Shown in pieces: positions 1 through 5,136 of a DNA stretch of 6,571 nucleotides (the first letter of the stretch is position 1; the number at the start of each line of letters is the position of its first letter). Both the position numbers and the translations under genes were made by a program. Below the pieces are notes generated by a model. The model had not been told where the DNA came from and ran no database searches. It saw only the letters and a list, made by a program, of their open reading frames with translations. The stretch comes from Bacteroidota bacterium (lineage in GTDB: Bacteria; Bacteroidota; Bacteroidia; Bacteroidales; VadinHA17): the NCBI GenBank assembly GCA_030631445.1, contig DAOVLD010000106.1:1-6571 (forward strand), read 5' to 3'.

Positions 1-76
1 AATAATAGACGATTAATATTTAGAAAAGTTGCAAAAACATTCAATTTTTGTAACTATTGCACAAAATGTGATGCAG

Positions 77-153
77 TGTTACAGTGTTACGTGTTACTAG
101 TTCAACGCCTTATCTCTTCGTCGCCTTATCGCTTCTTCGCCCCCTCGCCTTTT
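77..153 (-). repeat. Composite repeat: TGTTACG heptamers plus 16-bp pyrimidine-rich units
   Basis: Three heptamers lie at 77-83 (TGTTACA), 85-91 (TGTTACG) and 92-98 (TGTTACT), with one extra G at 84. After seven bases come three units of period 16 at 106-121, 122-137 and 138-153. The first two both begin CGCCTTATC; the third begins CGCC and is more diverged. The same arrangement, heptamers plus a 16-bp tandem repeat, recurs as its reverse complement at 3855-3954, so this seems to be a dispersed intergenic repeat family. Strand is given relative to the CGTAACA orientation of the other copy. Confidence 0.6.
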
Positions 154-163
154 CTCTCTTCCA

Positions 164-191
164 TTCTGCCTTCTGCCTTCTGCCTTCTGCC
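164..191. repeat. Tandem heptamer TTCTGCC x4
   Basis: Four perfect contiguous copies of TTCTGCC occupy 164-191, followed by a degenerate TTCTC at 192. Such an array can change length by replication slippage. It lies far from any start codon (240 bp before the first small gene), so a direct phase-variation role is not evident. Confidence 0.85.
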
Positions 192-301
192 TTCTCTTTT
201 TCATACTAAATTTTCACTGATTCATCCAAGAAAAGAAGCTATTCACATAATAGAACATTAAACTTGTTTCAATAAGGCAGAATTACATTATTTTTACACT
301 T

Positions 302-330
302 GAGTATCTCCTTGTTCTTACGTGTATAAT
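302..330 (+). promoter_or_regulatory. Possible promoter upstream of the small-gene pair
   Basis: TATAAT at 325-330 is preceded by TTGAGT near 300-305 with a 19-base spacer, which is long for a sigma-70 promoter. The usual Bacteroidota -7 box (TAnnTTTG) is absent. It is proposed mainly because it would start a transcript just before the 350-412 hairpin and the 432 gene. Weak evidence. Confidence 0.2.
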
Positions 331-349
331 TACCGGGGTACATGGAGAT

Positions 350-414
350 AAACTGTTGGGTTATGGGCAATAATCAAGAAAAGGCATCTGAAATTAACCC
401 ATCCAACAGTTTTT
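350..414 (+). terminator. Stem-loop with T-run in the leader before the small zinc-finger gene
   Basis: AAACTGTTGG (350-359) pairs perfectly with CCAACAGTTT (403-412). Inside, ATGGG (363-367) can pair with CCCAT (398-402), leaving a GTT bulge and a 30-base loop. Alternatively GGGTTA (358-363) can pair with TAACCC (395-400), so two competing folds exist. The right arm runs into TTTTT (410-414). This could be an intrinsic terminator, an attenuator for the 432 gene 17 bp downstream, or the end of a small RNA starting near 335. The sequence does not decide between these. Confidence 0.45.
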
Positions 415-431
415 CTAACAACTAAAAAAAG

Positions 432-602
432 ATGAGAATTCATTGTTCATGGTGCGGTAAAACAATTGGTGAAGAGAGATTATATCTCATTGACAGTGCT
501 TTTAGCATTCCCAAAGTGTTTTGTTCCCAAAAATGTAAATGGGAATATGAAGTTCAAACCAGAATTGAGTCGAAAAAACTTCCAAAAACAAAAAATAATT
601 AA
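432..602 (+). CDS. Small protein with CxxC and CxxxC, probable zinc-binding treble clef
   Basis: This 56-residue frame starts at ATG 432 after an A-rich stretch (AAAAAAAG) and stops at TAA 600-602. The protein has Cys5-Ser-Trp-Cys8 near the N-terminus and Cys31-Ser-Gln-Lys-Cys35 in the middle, the second within the context FCSQKCKWEY. A CxxC knuckle followed about 22 residues later by FCSxxC is the usual look of small treble-clef or zinc-ribbon domains that bind one zinc ion. The tail from residue 44 is Lys-rich and polar. There is no signal peptide or membrane segment. It ends 52 bp before the SiaC-like gene and may be cotranscribed with it. Its partner, nucleic acid or protein, cannot be told. 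A frame that encodes a four-cysteine motif is unlikely by chance, so I treat it as a real gene of unknown function. Confidence 0.65.
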   Translation: MRIHCSWCGKTIGEERLYLIDSAFSIPKVFCSQKCKWEYEVQTRIESKKLPKTKNN

Positions 603-654
603 TATATTTATATTTTCTATAATTAAGTTTATTCTTAATCGTATCTTGTTTTAA

Positions 655-1041
655 ATGAAAATTGAACCTTATTTTATTGAGGGAACACAAAAAACTCCTA
701 CCATTAGTTTTGATTGGGATAAGGAACTTCTGGTCATAAGCGGGAAATCCATCCCTGAGAACCACAGTAGTTTTTATGCTCCTTTTCTTTCCTGGCTTGA
801 TGATTATATCAAAGACCCGCTGGATTACACAGAAGTCAGAATACAACTGGAATACTTCAACACCAGTTCTTCAAAAGTTCTTTTGGCAATTTTCAGGAAA
901 ATGGAAGAGATTATTCGAAACGATAAGAAAGTCGAAATCAAATGGCATTACGAAGAGGATGATTTTGATATGAAAGACTGCGGGGATGATTACCAATCTA
1001 TGATAATTATCCCTTTTGAAATGATCCCCGAAGCTGAATAA
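655..1041 (+). CDS. SiaC-family (DUF1987) regulatory phosphoprotein
   Basis: The 128-residue product matches the SiaC/DUF1987 family in length and landmarks: TPTISFD near residues 14-20, ISGKSIPEN at 28-36, FYAPFLSWL at 40-48, and YFNTSSSK at 67-74. In the Pseudomonas aeruginosa SiaABCD system, SiaC is phosphorylated on a threonine in the equivalent NTSS stretch by the kinase SiaB, dephosphorylated by the PP2C-like phosphatase SiaA, and in its unphosphorylated form activates the diguanylate cyclase SiaD. Thr70 is the likely phosphosite here. The protein should be cytoplasmic. No siaA-, siaB- or siaD-like gene is visible in this window, so its partners must be elsewhere or it serves another pathway. 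The start at 655 is the first ATG and gives the expected N-terminus. The assignment to the family is firm; the signalling output is inferred. Confidence 0.88.
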   Translation: MKIEPYFIEGTQKTPTISFDWDKELLVISGKSIPENHSSFYAPFLSWLDDYIKDPLDYTEVRIQLEYFNTSSSKVLLAIFRKMEEIIRNDKKVEIKWHYEEDDFDMKDCGDDYQSMIIIPFEMIPEAE

Positions 1042-1352
1042 GACCAAATAAAGCCAGTTATCTAAACCATAAAGGAAAGAATCAAATAACCCTTATTGGT
1101 TATGACCTGACAAATGACACTACTACTTTTCTTGAAAAGGGGATAATTTATTTCCTTATCTGCCAAAAACCCGGGGAACAAGCCTTCAGAGATATTTATG
1201 CTCTTTTCCACCATATAGTGTTTAAGAAGCAAATCAGGAGAAACAATCTTATGCCACTGGATATTATAACCAGGGAGAATCTGAATGATTATTTGGAATT
1301 CGAATTAAATAAGGAAGGATATTATGAACCGAACATGAATAAATTTAATTAA
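1038..1352 (+). pseudogene. Start-less open frame, possible gene remnant of unknown family
   Basis: From a TGA at 1035-1037 an uninterrupted frame of 104 codons runs to TAA 1350-1352. It contains no ATG, GTG or TTG before GTG 1218, which would leave only 44 residues. The peptide has ordinary protein composition, with segments such as ITLIGYDL, YFLICQKPGEQAF and NLNDYLEFELN, and does not look like random AT-rich translation. I do not recognise the family. It overlaps the stop of the SiaC-like gene by four bases, and its last codons fall in the left arm of an inverted repeat (1333-1349). It could be a 5'-truncated gene, a gene whose start was lost by a frameshift or sequencing error, or a gene using a rare start such as ATA or ATT. 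The call is tentative. Confidence 0.35.
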
Positions 1353-1421
1353 CTTCGTTGAGCTCTCTCGCCTAAAGTGAGATCGATTCACACATATTAA
1401 TGATTAAATTTTTCATGTGAG
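1326..1421. repeat. Inverted-repeat element, copy A
   Basis: ACATGAATAAATTTAAT (1333-1349) pairs with ATTAAATTTTTCATGT (1403-1418), giving a 16-bp stem with one bulged T and a 53-base loop. The left flank GAACCGAACATGA and the right part ATGATTAAATTTT recur in copy B at 1496-1562, so the two are related units rather than chance hairpins. Confidence 0.6.
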
Positions 1422-1445
1422 AACGAAGTAGCCACATGGGTGAAG

Positions 1446-1486
1446 AAATTTTTTATTTTCTTTATCCTTTGATAAATAAAAAATTT
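1446..1486. repeat. Perfect 13-bp AT-only inverted repeat between the two element copies
   Basis: AAATTTTTTATTT (1446-1458) is the exact reverse complement of AAATAAAAAATTT (1474-1486), with a 15-base loop. It lies between copies A and B of the longer element and is flanked by direct CACATG hexamers (1433-1438 and 1491-1496). The stem is made only of A and T, so a role as a terminator is weak. It may simply be part of the repeat structure. Confidence 0.6.
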
Positions 1487-1495
1487 TAAACACAT

Positions 1496-1562
1496 GAACC
1501 GAGCATGACAAAATTTTATTTATTTTGACACACAGTAGTATGATTAAATTTTGTTATGCGAG
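1496..1562. repeat. Inverted-repeat element, copy B
   Basis: GCATGACAAAATTT (1503-1516) pairs with AAATTTTGTTATGC (1546-1559), a 14-bp stem with one G-T wobble and a 29-base loop. The left arm with its flank (1496-1516) matches copy A (1326-1346) at 18 of 21 positions, and the right arm ATGATTAAATTTT also matches copy A. The loop of copy B is shorter. The element ends 34 bp before the SDR gene and contains a possible promoter. Confidence 0.6.
1524..1553 (+). promoter_or_regulatory. Possible Bacteroidota-type promoter for the SDR gene
   Basis: TTTG at 1524-1527 is followed after 17 bases by TAAATTTTG (1545-1553). This resembles the Bacteroidota pair TTTG / TAnnTTTG, with one extra base inside the -7 box. 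Transcription would start around 1560, about 35 bp before the SDR start codon. The boxes sit inside repeat copy B, so the repeat may have supplied the promoter. Moderate-to-weak evidence. Confidence 0.3.
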
Positions 1563-1596
1563 CTACATCTGACCATTAAAAATAAATTATAAACAG

Positions 1597-2445
1597 ATGA
1601 ATAACCCGTTTAATGACCTGAAAAACAAAGTTGGTGTAATTACCGGCGGCGCCGGTGTTATTGGAACTGCATTAGCTCATGCGCTGGGATCAGCCGGAGT
1701 GAAAACCGCTATCCTGGATATCGATTTAGATAAAGCCAAGAAAAACGCCGGAGAACTTTCCTCTTTAACAGGAACGAAAATTATCGGACTCAAAGCTAAT
1801 GTACTGGATAGTAAATCATTGGAAAAAGCTCATAGCCAGATAATAAAAGAACTCGGTCCGGTTGATTTTCTGATAAACGGCGCAGGTGGTAACGCACAGG
1901 AAGCTACTACCAAACTGGAAGAACTGACTGAAGAATCATTCTCCGAAATAGAAGATTCTTTTTTCGGACTTCCTCCTGAAGGATTTGAAAAAGTTTTTTC
2001 ACTTAATTTCCTTGGCACCGTTATCCCTACAAAAGTGTTTGGCAGGGAAATGGCAAAACGTAAACAAGGAGTTATTCTTAATATTTCATCAATGAACTCT
2101 TTTAAACCCCTCACCAGGATCCCTGCCTATTCTGCAGCCAAAGCTTCTGTAAATAACTTCACACAATGGCTTGCGGTTCATCTGGCAAAAACCGGGATTC
2201 GTGTTAATGCTATAGCTCCGGGATTTTTTTTAACCAACCAGAACAGGTTCCTTGTGATGGATAAAAAAACCGGGGATTATTCTCCCAGGGGTAAAAAGAT
2301 AATTGCCAATACCCCAATGGGGAAATTCGGACATCCTGATGATCTTCAGGGAACCGCTTTGTTCCTGTTATCAGAAATGTCAGGATTTATTACCGGTATC
2401 ATACTTCCTGTTGATGGAGGATACAGTGCGTTTGGTGGAGTATGA
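1597..2445 (+). CDS. SDR oxidoreductase, UxuB-like (D-mannonate oxidoreductase family)
   Basis: This 282-residue protein is a classical short-chain dehydrogenase. Its Rossmann motif TGGAGVIG is at residues 16-23, an acidic Asp41 at the end of the second strand points to NAD(H) rather than NADP(H), and NGAGG (94-98) replaces the usual NNAG. The catalytic set is Asn137, Ser165, Tyr178 and Lys182 (YSAAK), with the normal 13-residue Ser-Tyr spacing. The insert at about 100-130, the PGFFLTNQNR segment, the TPMGKFG segment and the VDGGYSAFGGV end are typical of the SDR group annotated as D-mannonate oxidoreductase (Bacillus-type UxuB), which interconverts D-fructuronate and D-mannonate. The substrate is inferred from family resemblance only and another aldonate or polyol is possible. 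It leads the four-gene metabolic row, 56 bp before the PFK-like gene. No uxuA or uxaC neighbour is visible. Confidence 0.9.
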   Translation: MNNPFNDLKNKVGVITGGAGVIGTALAHALGSAGVKTAILDIDLDKAKKNAGELSSLTGTKIIGLKANVLDSKSLEKAHSQIIKELGPVDFLINGAGGNAQEATTKLEELTEESFSEIEDSFFGLPPEGFEKVFSLNFLGTVIPTKVFGREMAKRKQGVILNISSMNSFKPLTRIPAYSAAKASVNNFTQWLAVHLAKTGIRVNAIAPGFFLTNQNRFLVMDKKTGDYSPRGKKIIANTPMGKFGHPDDLQGTALFLLSEMSGFITGIILPVDGGYSAFGGV

Positions 2446-2501
2446 CAAAAAAGGGAATGTTCCTGCATAATTACGCATAATCAAGAAGAACCAAAACTAT
2501 T

Positions 2502-3785
2502 ATGATAAGAAATGTTATAGTTGCACAATCCGGAGGACCTTCACCTGTAATCAATAACTCACTGAGAGGAATAATTGAAACCTGTCGGGAATACCCTGAA
2601 GTTTTTGGAAATATCTACGCCGGGTGGCACGGAATAGAAGGTGTTCTGAAAGAAGAACTATTAAACTTATCTTCACAGGATCAAAAAGAAATTAAACTTT
2701 TAGAAAATACACCATCCGCAGGGAGTATCGGCACCTGCCGCTACAAATTAAAGGACCACCAGACAAGTGATTTTTCCAGGATCGTTGAGGTATTCCGTGC
2801 TCATAATATCGGATACTTTTTTTATATCGGCGGGAATGACAGTCAGCATACTGCATTTAAAGTAAGTGAGATATGTAAAACAAAAGGATTGGAAATAATT
2901 GCCACAGGTGTCCCGAAAACCATTGATAACGATGTGGGTGACCAGGAATTCCAGTTAATCGATCATACACCAGGATATGGAAGCGTTGCCAGATATTGGT
3001 CGCATATTATCCAGAATGCTATGGAAGAAAACAGGGGATCTTCACCCGCCGATCCGGTTCTGGTGATACAAGCCATGGGCAGAAAAATCGGGTTCATCCC
3101 CGCGGCTGCCCGGCTGGCTGATCCAAACCGTGATTTCCCGTTGCAGATCTATCTGGCTGAATCAAAAATCACTATGGAAGAAATGGCTGACAGGATCAAC
3201 GACCGGTTGAAAACTGACAGGCACTGCCTGATTGTTGTAAGTGAAGGGTTCGATGTTGGTGATATTGGAGAGGTTAAAGATTCTTTCGGACATACATCCT
3301 TTGGCTCCAGCAAAGTTTCTGTTTACCAGAATATAATAAACCGGCTGAATGAAAAAGGACTAAAGGCAAGAGGTTCAGCACGGGGCCAGGTAATGGGAAC
3401 CGATCAGCGCGCCACAGCTATATATGCTTCGACAATTGATCTTGATGAAGCATACCGGGTGGGACAAAAAGCAGTTGAGATAGCAATGAATGAAGGTAAC
3501 GGCTGGATGGCCACTATCCTGCGGAATCCGTGTGAACAGTATTCTGTAATGTATGATAAAGTACCACTGGATAAAGTTGCTCTTTCTGAACGAACTTTTC
3601 CCGAACAATGGATTACTTCCGACAAAATTGATGTAACCGATGAATTTATCCGCTATGTACGTCCCCTTATCGGCGATAAATGGCCCGAAGTACCAATGGA
3701 AAACGGACTACAGCGGTTTGCAAGGTTTAAACCGGTATTTGCTAATAAAAAACTGAAAGAATATAAACCAGAAGCATATGGATAG
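2502..3785 (+). CDS. Phosphofructokinase-family kinase, probably PPi-dependent
   Basis: The 427-residue protein carries the PFK fold signatures in order: AQSGGPSPVIN (8-18) for the phosphodonor loop, TPSAGSIGTCRYK (70-82), GGNDS (110-114), PKTIDND (138-144) with catalytic base Asp142, DHTPGYGS (154-161), MGR (192-194) and AES (219-221) for sugar-phosphate binding. Asp113 and Lys139 occupy the two positions that are glycine in ATP-dependent bacterial PfkA and Asp/Lys in PPi-dependent enzymes, so pyrophosphate is the predicted donor. The usual reaction is fructose 6-phosphate to fructose 1,6-bisphosphate, reversible with PPi. The length and the TPSA, GGNDS and DHTPG pattern fit the longer PPi-PFK clade rather than the 320-residue PfkA. 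Since it lies between an aldonate-type dehydrogenase and a phosphatase, a different phosphosugar substrate is possible. Whether it is the cell's main PFK cannot be judged here. Confidence 0.9.
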   Translation: MIRNVIVAQSGGPSPVINNSLRGIIETCREYPEVFGNIYAGWHGIEGVLKEELLNLSSQDQKEIKLLENTPSAGSIGTCRYKLKDHQTSDFSRIVEVFRAHNIGYFFYIGGNDSQHTAFKVSEICKTKGLEIIATGVPKTIDNDVGDQEFQLIDHTPGYGSVARYWSHIIQNAMEENRGSSPADPVLVIQAMGRKIGFIPAAARLADPNRDFPLQIYLAESKITMEEMADRINDRLKTDRHCLIVVSEGFDVGDIGEVKDSFGHTSFGSSKVSVYQNIINRLNEKGLKARGSARGQVMGTDQRATAIYASTIDLDEAYRVGQKAVEIAMNEGNGWMATILRNPCEQYSVMYDKVPLDKVALSERTFPEQWITSDKIDVTDEFIRYVRPLIGDKWPEVPMENGLQRFARFKPVFANKKLKEYKPEAYG

Positions 3786-3984
3786 ACTGAAGGTTGAAAG
3801 AGAACACATAACAGTTGGAATAATAAACATAAAGTCTGATAGTTTAATAATGACAAATGAGAAGAGGAGAAAATGAGAAGAGGAGAAGAGAAGACTGAGA
3901 TGGAGAGATGGACATATTTTATAACTCGTAACCCGGAACACGTAACACGTAACATATTTATAATCCAAATATTAATCTTATCAA
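3786..3984. other. Intergenic gap with repeat DNA between the PFK-like and HAD genes
   Basis: This 199-bp gap has no supported gene. Open frames over it on both strands come from purine-rich repeat DNA. It holds the 16-bp tandem repeat and the CGTAACA heptamers listed separately. No clear terminator or Bacteroidota promoter is visible, so it is open whether the HAD gene is read from the PFK-like transcript. Confidence 0.55.
3855..3954 (+). repeat. Composite repeat, second copy: 16-bp purine-rich tandem plus CGTAACA heptamers
   Basis: AAATGAGAAGAGGAGA occurs twice in tandem (3855-3870, 3871-3886), followed by about 40 bases of purine-rich DNA. Four heptamers then follow at 3927-3933 (CGTAACC), 3934-3940 (CGGAACA), 3941-3947 and 3948-3954 (both CGTAACA). 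Read on the other strand this is heptamer TGTTACG followed by a pyrimidine-rich 16-mer, the same layout as at 77-153, so the two copies are in opposite orientations. Confidence 0.65.
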
Positions 3985-4872
3985 ATGAATTTTCAAAAGG
4001 AACTTATAGAGTTACAGCCAACAAAAGAATTCTTCATTGGTATCGACTCCGACGGCTGTGTATTCGACTCGATGGAGCCAAAGCAGAAAGAGTTTTTTTG
4101 TCCCAATGTGATCCGGTTTTTCGGACTTATCCCTATTGCCAGGATATCAAGGGAAACATGGGAATTTACCAACCTTTATTCACAAATGCGCGGAGTAAAC
4201 CGTTTTCTTGCCCTGCTGCATACTTTTGACCTTTTGCGGAAAAGAAAAGAAGTGCAGGAGCGTGGTTTTCTGGTTCCCGACCTCTCGCCCCTGAAGGAAT
4301 GGACCAGGCAGGAAAGCAAGCTGGGTAATCCGGCACTTGAAGTATATGCAAAAAAAGTTAAAAATCCGGTAATTGACCTTGTATTGGATTGGTCACAAAC
4401 GATAAACAAAGAGATTGGCCAATGGCTCAAAGACCTCCCTCCTTTCCCACCTGTTCCGGAAATACTTGGTAAGTTCGGTGAAAATGCCGACAGTATTGTA
4501 GTATCACAAACCCCGGTAGAAGCACTGGAAAGAGAATGGGAAGAACATGATATCGCGAAATATGTAAGGATAATTGCCGGACAGGAACAGGGAACAAAAA
4601 CCGAACACCTGGCTCTTGCCGCAGCAAATAAATATCCAAAAGATAAAATACTTATGATAGGTGATGCCCCTGGTGATCTGAAAGCTGCCAGAGAGAATGA
4701 TGTACTGTTTTACCCGGTTATCCCCGGGAAAGAAGAGGAATCGTGGAAAAAATTACAAAATGAAGGGCTGGACCGGTTTTTTAACGGTACATACGCAGGA
4801 AAATATGAAAATCAACTGCTTAATGATTTCAATAATGGGCTGCCAGAACATCCTTCATGGGAAACTATATAA
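3985..4872 (+). CDS. HAD-superfamily hydrolase (probable phosphatase)
   Basis: This 295-residue protein shows all four HAD motifs. Motif I is GIDSDGCVFD, with nucleophile Asp21 and general acid/base Asp23. Motif II is VVSQT, with Ser174. Motif III is probably Lys205, and motif IV is MIGDAPGD, with Asp227 and Asp231 binding magnesium. The DxD pair marks a phosphatase-type rather than dehalogenase-type enzyme. Between motifs I and II lies an unusually long segment (about residues 29-165), too large for a minimal cap, containing RGVNRF and many aromatic and charged residues; it probably forms an enlarged cap that sets substrate specificity. The substrate is likely a small phosphorylated metabolite, but nothing in the sequence names it. 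The position directly after a PFK-type kinase suggests that it acts on, or drains, the product or precursor of that kinase. ATG 3985 places motif I at the expected distance from the N-terminus. Confidence 0.85.
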   Translation: MNFQKELIELQPTKEFFIGIDSDGCVFDSMEPKQKEFFCPNVIRFFGLIPIARISRETWEFTNLYSQMRGVNRFLALLHTFDLLRKRKEVQERGFLVPDLSPLKEWTRQESKLGNPALEVYAKKVKNPVIDLVLDWSQTINKEIGQWLKDLPPFPPVPEILGKFGENADSIVVSQTPVEALEREWEEHDIAKYVRIIAGQEQGTKTEHLALAAANKYPKDKILMIGDAPGDLKAARENDVLFYPVIPGKEEESWKKLQNEGLDRFFNGTYAGKYENQLLNDFNNGLPEHPSWETI

Positions 4873-4879
4873 GAACATG

Positions 4880-4903
4880 GCTTTATATATTTATTAATAA
4901 AGC
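4880..4903 (+). terminator. Weak stem-loop after the HAD gene
   Basis: GCTTTAT (4880-4886) pairs with ATAAAGC (4897-4903) around a 10-base loop, starting 7 bp after the HAD stop codon. It is AT-rich and has no following T-tract, so termination here is doubtful. Confidence 0.25.
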
Positions 4904-4944
4904 AATATTTGATTGATGTTTTAAACTTATTTTAGTTATTTGTA

Positions 4945-5090
4945 AAGGCTAAGGCAAAGGCTAAGGCTAAGGAAAATAAGAAAACAGGAAAGTATGTTAT
5001 AAGGAAAAAAAATATGTCTAAATGAAGGATAAAAGGTTAATATGTGTAGTTAGAAATCTTGATCTTGACCTTAGCCTTAGCCTTAGCCTA
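4945..5090. repeat. Long inverted repeat built from AAGGCT hexamers
   Basis: The left arm is AAGGCT, AAGGCA, AAGGCT, AAGGCT, AAGG (4945-4972). The right arm is CTTGAT, CTTGAC and three CTTAGC units plus CTA (5058-5090). Positions 4952-4972 and 5069-5089 pair over 21 bp with a single mismatch (A4956 against A5085), leaving a 96-base AT-rich loop without a gene. Within 264 bp of gene-free DNA this is the dominant structure. On a transcript it would form a strong G/C-containing hairpin that could end or protect the upstream mRNA; no T-run follows directly. Confidence 0.8.
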
Positions 5091-5117
5091 ATATTCATTA
5101 TTCAATGATTAATTTTA

Positions 5118-5136
5118 AACCGAGCTTGCGAGCTTA
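5118..5136. repeat. GAGCTT direct repeat, possible reduced copy of the inverted-repeat element
   Basis: GAGCTT occurs twice two bases apart (GAGCTTGCGAGCTT), so AGCT can fold on AGCT. The preceding AAACCGAGC resembles the left end of the element at 1326 and 1496 (GAACCGAGC), and TGCGAGCT resembles the right end of copy B. It may be the remnant of a third copy whose middle was lost. It sits immediately before the first ATG of the LarA-like gene. Confidence 0.3.

Larger units (their letters stand above)
1..431. other. Gene-free stretch with short-period repeats and a leader hairpin
   Basis: I see no convincing gene here. The only long open frame (76-261) runs through pyrimidine-rich repeat DNA and gives a low-complexity Ser/Pro/Phe/Leu peptide, so I do not call it. 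The stretch holds, in order, three heptamers related to TGTTACG (77-98), three degenerate 16-bp units (106-153), four copies of TTCTGCC (164-191), AT-rich DNA, a possible promoter (about 302-330) and a stem-loop with a T-run (350-414) just before the first small gene. Confidence 0.6.

Noticed and set aside
1..75. Bacteroidota promoter near TTTTTG (about 44-50)
   Set aside because: No TAnnTTTG box at the right distance and no gene within 350 bp downstream.
76..261. 61-codon open frame at the left end
   Set aside because: It is translated from heptamer and pyrimidine-rich repeats and gives a low-complexity peptide with no domain.
466..654. 62-codon + strand frame overlapping the small cysteine protein gene
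   Set aside because: It is in another frame of 432-602 and then AT-rich DNA. The 432-602 frame has the structured cysteine motif and the better start.
502..846. 114-codon minus-strand frame
   Set aside because: It is antisense to the cysteine-protein and SiaC-like genes, with no recognisable domain, and is best explained as a shadow frame.
2446..2501. GGAATGTTCC palindrome after the SDR gene as a terminator
   Set aside because: The arms are only four bases with a two-base loop and no T-run, so it cannot form a normal terminator hairpin.
3653..3968. Minus-strand frames of 86-100 codons over the PFK-HAD gap
   Set aside because: They arise from the purine-rich and CGTAACA repeats and the end of the PFK-like gene; the peptides are Ser/Leu/Phe-rich low complexity.
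3873..4229. 118-codon + strand frame overlapping the HAD gene
   Set aside because: It starts in repeat DNA and lies out of frame with the HAD gene, whose four motifs are clear.
4945..5090. CRISPR-like array
   Set aside because: The units are hexamers without spacers, and the two blocks are inverted; nothing resembles CRISPR repeats or cas genes.
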